Assembly: GCA_003169835.1 (NCBI GenBank)
Contig: PNAI01000044.1
Span: forward strand, 20,447-84,446
Source of the DNA: Hyphomicrobiales bacterium
GTDB lineage: Bacteria; Pseudomonadota; Alphaproteobacteria; Rhizobiales; Xanthobacteraceae
Direction of reading: 5' to 3'
Length of the DNA: 64,000 nucleotides
Position numbers and translations under genes: made by a program. This document shows positions 63,236 through 64,000 of the stretch, one piece after another. Positions within the stretch are counted from its first letter, which is position 1, and each line of letters opens with the position of its first letter. Below the pieces are notes generated by a model, which did no database searches, had not been told where the DNA came from, and saw only the letters and a program-made list of their open reading frames with translations.

Positions 63236-64000
63236 GTGGCGGGCGCCGATCCGGTCAACCCACGCAATACAGTGCTATCGGCGGCTGTTCGCGGCAACAA
63301 TCTATTGCTGCGCGTGGTCTCTGCGCTTGTGATGGTGCCGCTGGCGCTTGCCGCGGCCCATTACGGTGGTCTCATATTCCTCGCGTTCTGGACCATCACG
63401 GCGCTCATTGTGTTGTGGGAATGGGATGCGATGGTCTGCGCGCATGACAAGAACCCGGTTTTCACGATCAGTTCGATCGCCATTGTTGGAACCAGTTTGC
63501 TTTGGGCCATCGAGCGCCCGGTTCCGGCACTTATGTTGATCTCGCTTGGGGCGCTCGGCGTGGCGACGCTTGCCTCGAAGATTCGCCGTCCGTGGTGCGT
63601 TGCTGGGTTGGTCTATTGCGGAGGTCTGTTGCTCGCACCGATCGTGCTGCGCGCGGATCCTGTGTTCGGATTTTTCGCAATCCTCTTTCTCTTCGCCGTA
63701 GTCTGGTCGACGGATATCGGCGCCTATATTGCCGGTCGCGCGCTCGGCGGGCCGAAACTGATGCCGCGCATCAGCCCGAACAAGACATGGAGCGGGGCAA
63801 CCGGCGGGCTCGTCGCAGGTGTTGGCAGTGGCATCTCGGTCGCGATGTTTGCCGGCATCGAGAACCTGGCGGCGATCGGGCTTACAGCCTTTGTGCTTTC
63901 GATCGCGTCACAGGTTGGCGATCTGCTGGAATCCGCGATCAAGAGGCAGTTCAACGTCAAGGATGCGAGCTGGATCATCCCGGGTCATGGTGGTCTCATG
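63236..64000 (+). CDS. cdsA: Phosphatidate cytidylyltransferase, 5' part
   Basis: The frame starts at GTG 63236, two bases after the uppS stop, and is open to the window end (255 codons). It is a multi-helix membrane enzyme that makes CDP-diacylglycerol for phospholipids. The signature region SQVGDLLESAIKRQFNVKD is present near the cut, with WSTDIGAYIAGRALGGPKLMPRISPNKTW before it. The ORF track misses it because no stop lies in the window. Confidence 0.94.
   Translation, partial: MAGADPVNPRNTVLSAAVRGNNLLLRVVSALVMVPLALAAAHYGGLIFLAFWTITALIVLWEWDAMVCAHDKNPVFTISSIAIVGTSLLWAIERPVPALMLISLGALGVATLASKIRRPWCVAGLVYCGGLLLAPIVLRADPVFGFFAILFLFAVVWSTDIGAYIAGRALGGPKLMPRISPNKTWSGATGGLVAGVGSGISVAMFAGIENLAAIGLTAFVLSIASQVGDLLESAIKRQFNVKDASWIIPGHGGLM

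Overview
The window looks like chromosome of an alphaproteobacterium of the order Hyphomicrobiales (Rhizobiales), probably near Bradyrhizobium or the Xanthobacteraceae. Four things support this. The genes are G+C-rich. ProS is the short alphaproteobacterial type starting MRLSRYFLP. The core gene order nuoA-N, birA, rnj, mce, DUF1467, proS, lolCE, lolD, dnaE1, rpsB, tsf, pyrH, frr, uppS, cdsA is the one I recall for that order. A direct-repeat LexA box of the GTTC-N7-GTTC type is also present. No rRNA genes and no CRISPR array were seen. There are two tRNAs: Leu(GAG) and Asp(GTC).

Region 1 (1-23.5 kb) mixes metabolism with small accessory genes. pccB (cut by the window edge) and pccA encode propionyl-CoA carboxylase. 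They connect with isovaleryl-CoA dehydrogenase here, and with methylmalonyl-CoA epimerase and the biotin ligase BirA further right, which together suggest branched-chain amino acid and propionate breakdown. Also present are lipB, a 1-Cys peroxiredoxin, a polysaccharide deacetylase, a GGDEF-EAL protein, an FTR1 iron permease with a cupredoxin partner, a VapBC-like toxin-antitoxin pair, a frameshifted Abi-alpha gene, a cysteine-rich granulin-like secreted protein and a 40-residue zinc-ribbon protein absent from the ORF track.

Region 2 (23.7-41.2 kb) is a complete 14-subunit complex I operon (nuoA-N) running into birA and ribonuclease J. Three non-Nuo reading frames sit inside it with overlapping or near-overlapping start/stop codons: a 34-codon frame between nuoC and nuoD, a secreted protein between nuoD and nuoE, and a pentapeptide-repeat-like protein between nuoF and nuoG. 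Region 3 (41.2-47.5 kb) holds two Bug-type binding proteins, mce, a DUF1467 protein, proS and the LolCE/LolD lipoprotein exporter.

Region 4 (47.8-54.83 kb) is the most unusual part. It is a head-to-tail array of related IS1-like transposons between lolD and dnaE1. The last copy is complete (3,480 bp), with ends GGTAGTGGGTC...GACCCACTACC and the same 8-bp sequence GCCTCTTG on both sides. The same 8 bp occurs at all three element-end junctions. Each copy carries a near-identical promoter/start-codon module followed by a different small ORF, usually then a conserved small basic protein, then a transposase. The complete copy also carries a HicAB-like toxin-antitoxin unit. Directly beside the array, two back-to-back LexA boxes overlap a near-consensus promoter for a 32-residue membrane peptide, a candidate SOS-induced microprotein.

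Region 5 (55.4-64 kb) is core: dnaE1, rpsB, tsf, pyrH, frr, uppS and cdsA (cut by the window end). Three genes appear to carry single-base frameshifts (Abi-alpha, a DUF805-like gene and one transposon passenger). Sequencing error cannot be excluded for these.
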